Source of the DNA: Caryophanon sp036309765
GTDB lineage: Bacteria > Bacillota > Bacilli > Bacillales_A > Planococcaceae
NCBI GenBank assembly: GCA_036309765.1
Contig: JAXJTE010000006.1
Coordinates: 1 to 7,371, forward strand
Direction of reading: 5' to 3'
Length of the DNA: 7,371 nt
Shown: piece by piece, positions 5,216 through 7,371 of the stretch
How positions within the stretch are numbered: the stretch's first letter is position 1
Layout of the letters: every line of letters starts with the position of its first letter
Program-made: the position numbers and the translations under genes
Notes under the pieces: model-generated
Seen by the model: only the letters and a program-made list of their open reading frames with translations
Databases searched by the model: none
What the model was told of the DNA's origin: nothing

Positions 5216-5460
5216 GTTTGGGTCGAATCAGGCGACGGCACGCTGTCATCGCTCAATAAAGGTGGAGGAACGCTCAATCGGTATTGCGCATCGATTAATC
5301 TTGCTGCGCAACGCTCAATGGGGCAGTTCATCCGCTCTATCAGAAGATTTATCGATTAATACTAGTCTGCCATCGCTCAATCGTTTGCTTAAAGACGGCT
5401 TGAACAACGCCGATGATATGCTGATAGACAAATTTTCTGTGTTTTGTCTTAAATGCAGAC
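5216..5460 (+). pseudogene. Degenerate repeat-containing coding remnant split by the IS5-family element
   Basis: If the IS and one TA copy are removed, 4328-4351 joins 5216-5359 as one open frame of 55 codons beginning EKVAAFYLVWVESGDGTLSS and containing LNKGGGTLNRYCASINLAAQ. A second frame picks up at about 5320 and reads SSALSEDLSINTSLPSLNR then LLKDGLNNADDMLIDKF. Similar SLN/SIN patterns in the two frames suggest one ancestral repeat protein broken by a frameshift. The family is not recognised. The 5' side has no convincing ribosome binding site, and the frame runs into the IS1182 end at 5461. The stretch has no other gene. Confidence 0.3.
5250..5381 (+). repeat. Imperfect ~62-bp tandem repeat with CGCTCAAT motifs
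   Basis: CGCTCAAT occurs at 5250, 5271, 5312 and 5374, with a variant CGCTCTAT at 5333, giving alternate spacings of 21 and 41 bp, that is a period of 62. ATCGATTAAT occurs at 5290 and 5351 in equivalent places of the two units. The units are otherwise diverged. The period is close to 63, which would be a 21-residue protein repeat with a lost base. Confidence 0.5.
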
Positions 5461-5507
5461 GGGGCTGTCCAAAAAGTCAGATGAACATCTGATTTTTCGG
5501 AAGCCCC
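5461..5507. other. Long hairpin formed by the left end of the IS1182 element
   Basis: The first 47 bases fold on themselves: GGGGCT (5461-5466) with AGCCCC (5502-5507), TCC with GGA, AAAAA with TTTTT, and TCAGAT with ATCTGA around a GAAC loop, with single-base bulges. The whole left terminal repeat is inside the stem. Such a structure could slow or stop transcription entering the element from outside. Confidence 0.6.
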
Positions 5508-5558
5508 TTCTTCTATTTCGTTCGTTATTTTTAGGATACGGATCAAAAAAATGAAATA

Positions 5559-5627
5559 AAAAAATCGTCCTTTTTCGTATAATGAAGTCACGACAACCCA
5601 TTAGTGGAAAAGAAAGGACGATTTTTT
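5559..5627 (+). promoter_or_regulatory. Promoter and ribosome-binding-site-sequestering inverted repeat of the IS1182 transposase
   Basis: A 15-bp perfect inverted repeat, AAAAAATCGTCCTTT (5559-5573) and AAAGGACGATTTTTT (5613-5627), ends right at the start codon. Its right arm contains the ribosome binding site GAAAGGA. Between the arms lies a perfect -10 box TATAAT (5578-5583); no good -35 is seen. A transcript starting near 5590 would lack the left arm and be translated, whereas one entering from upstream would contain both arms and hide the start. Confidence 0.65.
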
Positions 5628-7371
5628 ATGTACACTCATGATAACACAAACCAATTCACGCTGCCAATAGAGGTGGACGAAAGAATTGTTCCTACGAAAG
5701 AAAAAAGACGTGTGTTCCAGTCCTATGACAATCGCCAGCTCATGATGATACTCGACATTGAACAATACATCCCTGAAACGCACCTTGCACGTGCGGTGAA
5801 CGAGATGGTGGAATCGATTCCCGATGAAACGTTGATGGCACATTATGTCGGTGGTGGTCGTGCACCGTATCATCCGAAAATGATGTTGAAAATCATTTTA
5901 TACGCCTACACACAAAAAGTGTATTCCAGCCGAAATATCGCACAAATGGTGAAAGAAAACCTCCCGATGATGTGGCTAGCTGCGATGCAGATGCCCGACC
6001 ATCGAACAATTAACGACTTCCGCGGTGTTCGCATGCCTAACATGGTAGAAGACGTGTTTGAACAATTGATTCTCCAACTGCTAGAGGAAGGCGTGATTGA
6101 TTTAGAATACCTCTTTGTCGATGGCACAAAAATCGAAGCGAATGCGAATAAGTACAGCTTTGTTTGGAAGAAATCGGTGCAGAATTTCGACCGAAAATTA
6201 CGTGACAAAATCGCGTTGTTAGTAAAAGACGTACAAGCTGTCACAGCGGAAGAAATGAAAACGATGTCTGTAGAACAACAGATTGCCCATACAACAGATG
6301 CACTCGAAGAACACGTAACGAAGTTAGAAGAAGCGATTGTATGTGAAACCGATGTGGCTACGAAAAAACAATTACGAAAAGAGAAAACGGGAAAGAAGCA
6401 ACAGATAAAAGCGATACAAGAAGACTATTTACCACGACTGGCAAAATATGAAGGTCACTACGGCATTTTAGGTGAACGCAATAGCTATTCCAAAACAGAT
6501 CACGATGCGACGTTTATGCGGATGAAGGATGACCATATGAGAAATGGGCAGCTAAAAGCTGCCTACAATATTCAAGCTGCTACACAACATCAATTTATTG
6601 TTGGCTTCGATATTTTTCAACGACCAGGTGACACACGCTGTTTTCAACCATTCATGGAAAAATTACGCGCACGAAAACGCCCAGCTCCCGAAATCGTGAT
6701 TGCCGATGCAGGTTATGCGAGTGAAGCCAATTATTTATACGCACTTGGACAGGAAGATCCAGATGAAACGCACGACCCACGTTTTACATTCGTAGCACCT
6801 TACCAGACGTATCGAAAAGAACAAAAGCGCTCGTTTAAAAAAGAGATAAAGAATGTAAAGAATTGGACGTATATCGAAGAAGATGACTACTTCATTTGTC
6901 CAAACAATCGACGTGTACCCTTCAAAAAATATATGAAAAAGAACGTGAACACTGGTCATACACAAGACTTCAAAGTGTATGAATGCGAAGATTGTCACGA
7001 CTGCCCATTGAAGGCACTTTGTACAAAAGCCAAAGGCAATCGACAAGTTCACTGGAACACCATTTATGAAGAATTAAAAGCGAAAGCAAAAGCAGCCCTT
7101 GAGGACGACAAACTTTCCGCACTTTATGCCCAACGTAAAGTCGATGTCGAAAGTATGTTCGGAAATCTCAAGGGCAATCTGTCGTTCACGCGATTCCTTC
7201 TTCGTGGCTTAACGAAGGTACGAACGGAATTCGCACTGGTTGCGATGGCTCACAATCTACGAAAATGGGTGGGGCATCGCCTCCATTTTTCCGTTCAAAC
7301 AGAAAAAAGCGGATTCGGAAAACATTTTGTTTTCCAAATCCGCTTTTATTTTGGGCTTATTGGACAGCCCC
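5628..7371 (+). CDS. IS1182-family transposase, frame open through the element end
   Basis: From the ATG at 5628 the frame is open for 581 codons to the last base of the window, with no stop. It cuts DNA at the element ends by a DDE mechanism: D165 in EYLFVDGTKIEANA, D360 in IVIADAGYASEANY, and E508 in VDVESMFGNLKGNL. The N-terminal domain includes YHPKMMLKIILYAYTQKVYSS (81-101) and the DHRTINDFR motif (124-132). A charged, probably coiled region at about 185-265 is followed by NSYSKTDHDATFMRMKDDHM. A cysteine cluster (C424, C453, C456, C459, C465) may bind zinc. The C-terminus AMAHNLRKW is the usual family ending, but about 34 extra residues are read from the terminator and the terminal repeat, finishing GLIGQP. 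The stop must therefore come from flanking DNA. The ribosome binding site is GAAAGGA at a 9-nt spacing. Confidence 0.9.
   Translation, partial: MYTHDNTNQFTLPIEVDERIVPTKEKRRVFQSYDNRQLMMILDIEQYIPETHLARAVNEMVESIPDETLMAHYVGGGRAPYHPKMMLKIILYAYTQKVYSSRNIAQMVKENLPMMWLAAMQMPDHRTINDFRGVRMPNMVEDVFEQLILQLLEEGVIDLEYLFVDGTKIEANANKYSFVWKKSVQNFDRKLRDKIALLVKDVQAVTAEEMKTMSVEQQIAHTTDALEEHVTKLEEAIVCETDVATKKQLRKEKTGKKQQIKAIQEDYLPRLAKYEGHYGILGERNSYSKTDHDATFMRMKDDHMRNGQLKAAYNIQAATQHQFIVGFDIFQRPGDTRCFQPFMEKLRARKRPAPEIVIADAGYASEANYLYALGQEDPDETHDPRFTFVAPYQTYRKEQKRSFKKEIKNVKNWTYIEEDDYFICPNNRRVPFKKYMKKNVNTGHTQDFKVYECEDCHDCPLKALCTKAKGNRQVHWNTIYEELKAKAKAALEDDKLSALYAQRKVDVESMFGNLKGNLSFTRFLLRGLTKVRTEFALVAMAHNLRKWVGHRLHFSVQTEKSGFGKHFVFQIRFYFGLIGQP
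7305..7352 (+). terminator. Terminator hairpin inside the 3' end of the IS1182 transposase frame
   Basis: An 18-bp stem with one mismatch, AAAAGCGGATT-C-GGAAAAC (7305-7323) and GTTTTCC-A-AATCCGCTTTT (7329-7347), closes on a 5-nt loop and is followed by ATTTT. It lies between the last conserved transposase motif and the right terminal repeat. Transcription ending here would leave an mRNA without a stop codon for this frame. Confidence 0.75.

Larger units (their letters stand above)
5461..7371 (+). mobile_element. Complete IS1182-family insertion sequence
   Basis: This is a 1911-bp element with GGGGCTGTCCAA at the left end and its inverse TTGGACAGCCCC at the right end, which is the last base of the window. 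It holds a single DDE transposase on the plus strand. The left flank is AGAC; the right flank is outside the window, so a target duplication cannot be checked. The transposase has no internal stop, so the copy looks intact. Confidence 0.9.

Noticed and set aside
5250..5381. CRISPR-like array from the repeated CGCTCAAT
   Set aside because: The shared motif is only 8 bases, spacings alternate between 21 and 41, and the two ~62-bp units are related along their length, so this is a diverged tandem repeat and not repeats with unique spacers.
5262..5492. 76-residue plus-strand frame ending inside the IS1182 left end
   Set aside because: Its stop lies in the inserted element and its start has only a chance purine run upstream. 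It is kept only as part of the degenerate remnant.
5601..7052. Three minus-strand frames within the IS1182 element
   Set aside because: They are antisense shadows of a transposase frame that is open across the whole element and has all catalytic motifs.

Overview
The window looks like accessory, insertion-sequence-rich DNA from a low-to-moderate GC Gram-positive bacterium of the Bacillales, probably a Bacillaceae or Planococcaceae member. The reasons are strong AGGAGG-type ribosome binding sites, sigma-A-like promoters, a Gram-positive signal peptide, a Firmicutes-type Crp/Fnr regulator, and a GC-rich hairpin repeat that resembles one I recall from Bacillaceae intergenic regions. The genus cannot be fixed from the sequence.

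Layout. (1) Positions 1-28 hold the first nine codons of an unknown minus-strand gene. (2) Positions 136-532 are a remnant of an IS66-family element on the minus strand: a terminal repeat ending at 532, a short tnpA overlapping tnpB by ATGA, and tnpB broken after 40 codons. (3) Positions 637-3198 are a minus-strand unit. A good promoter (3169-3198) is followed by a ~100-nt leader that could fold in two ways, a secreted protein with two PPC-like beta domains (1648-3057), a cysteine-free helical protein of unknown function (637-1605), and a hairpin terminator (598-630). (4) Positions 3302-3976 encode a plus-strand Crp/Fnr regulator of the FLP type. It has two cysteines and an FNR-like ETISR recognition helix, and is divergent from the secreted-protein operon. 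(5) Positions 4088-4252 are a 165-bp GC-rich inverted-repeat element, followed at 4281 by a second copy of the 13-bp IS66 terminal motif. (6) Positions 4352-5213 are a complete IS5-family (IS427-type) element with a programmed -1 frameshift and a TA target duplication. (7) Positions 5214-5460 are a degenerate stretch with a ~62-bp repeat period. (8) Positions 5461-7371 are a complete IS1182-family element ending exactly at the window edge. Its transposase frame is open from the start codon to the last base, through the right terminal repeat.

How it works together. The likely host genes are the divergent regulator and the two-gene secreted/cytosolic operon, enclosed by IS66-type ends at 532 and 4281. 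A redox-responsive regulator next to an exported-protein operon suggests, but does not prove, local regulation. The rest is mobile DNA. The most interesting shared feature is in the IS66 remnant and the IS1182 element. In each, an inverted repeat has its downstream arm covering the transposase ribosome binding site and its upstream arm lying before a likely -10 box. Read-through transcripts would therefore fold and hide the start site, while transcripts from the element's own promoter would not. No wholly new multi-gene system can be shown here; the two-gene secreted/cytosolic operon is the best candidate for undescribed biology.
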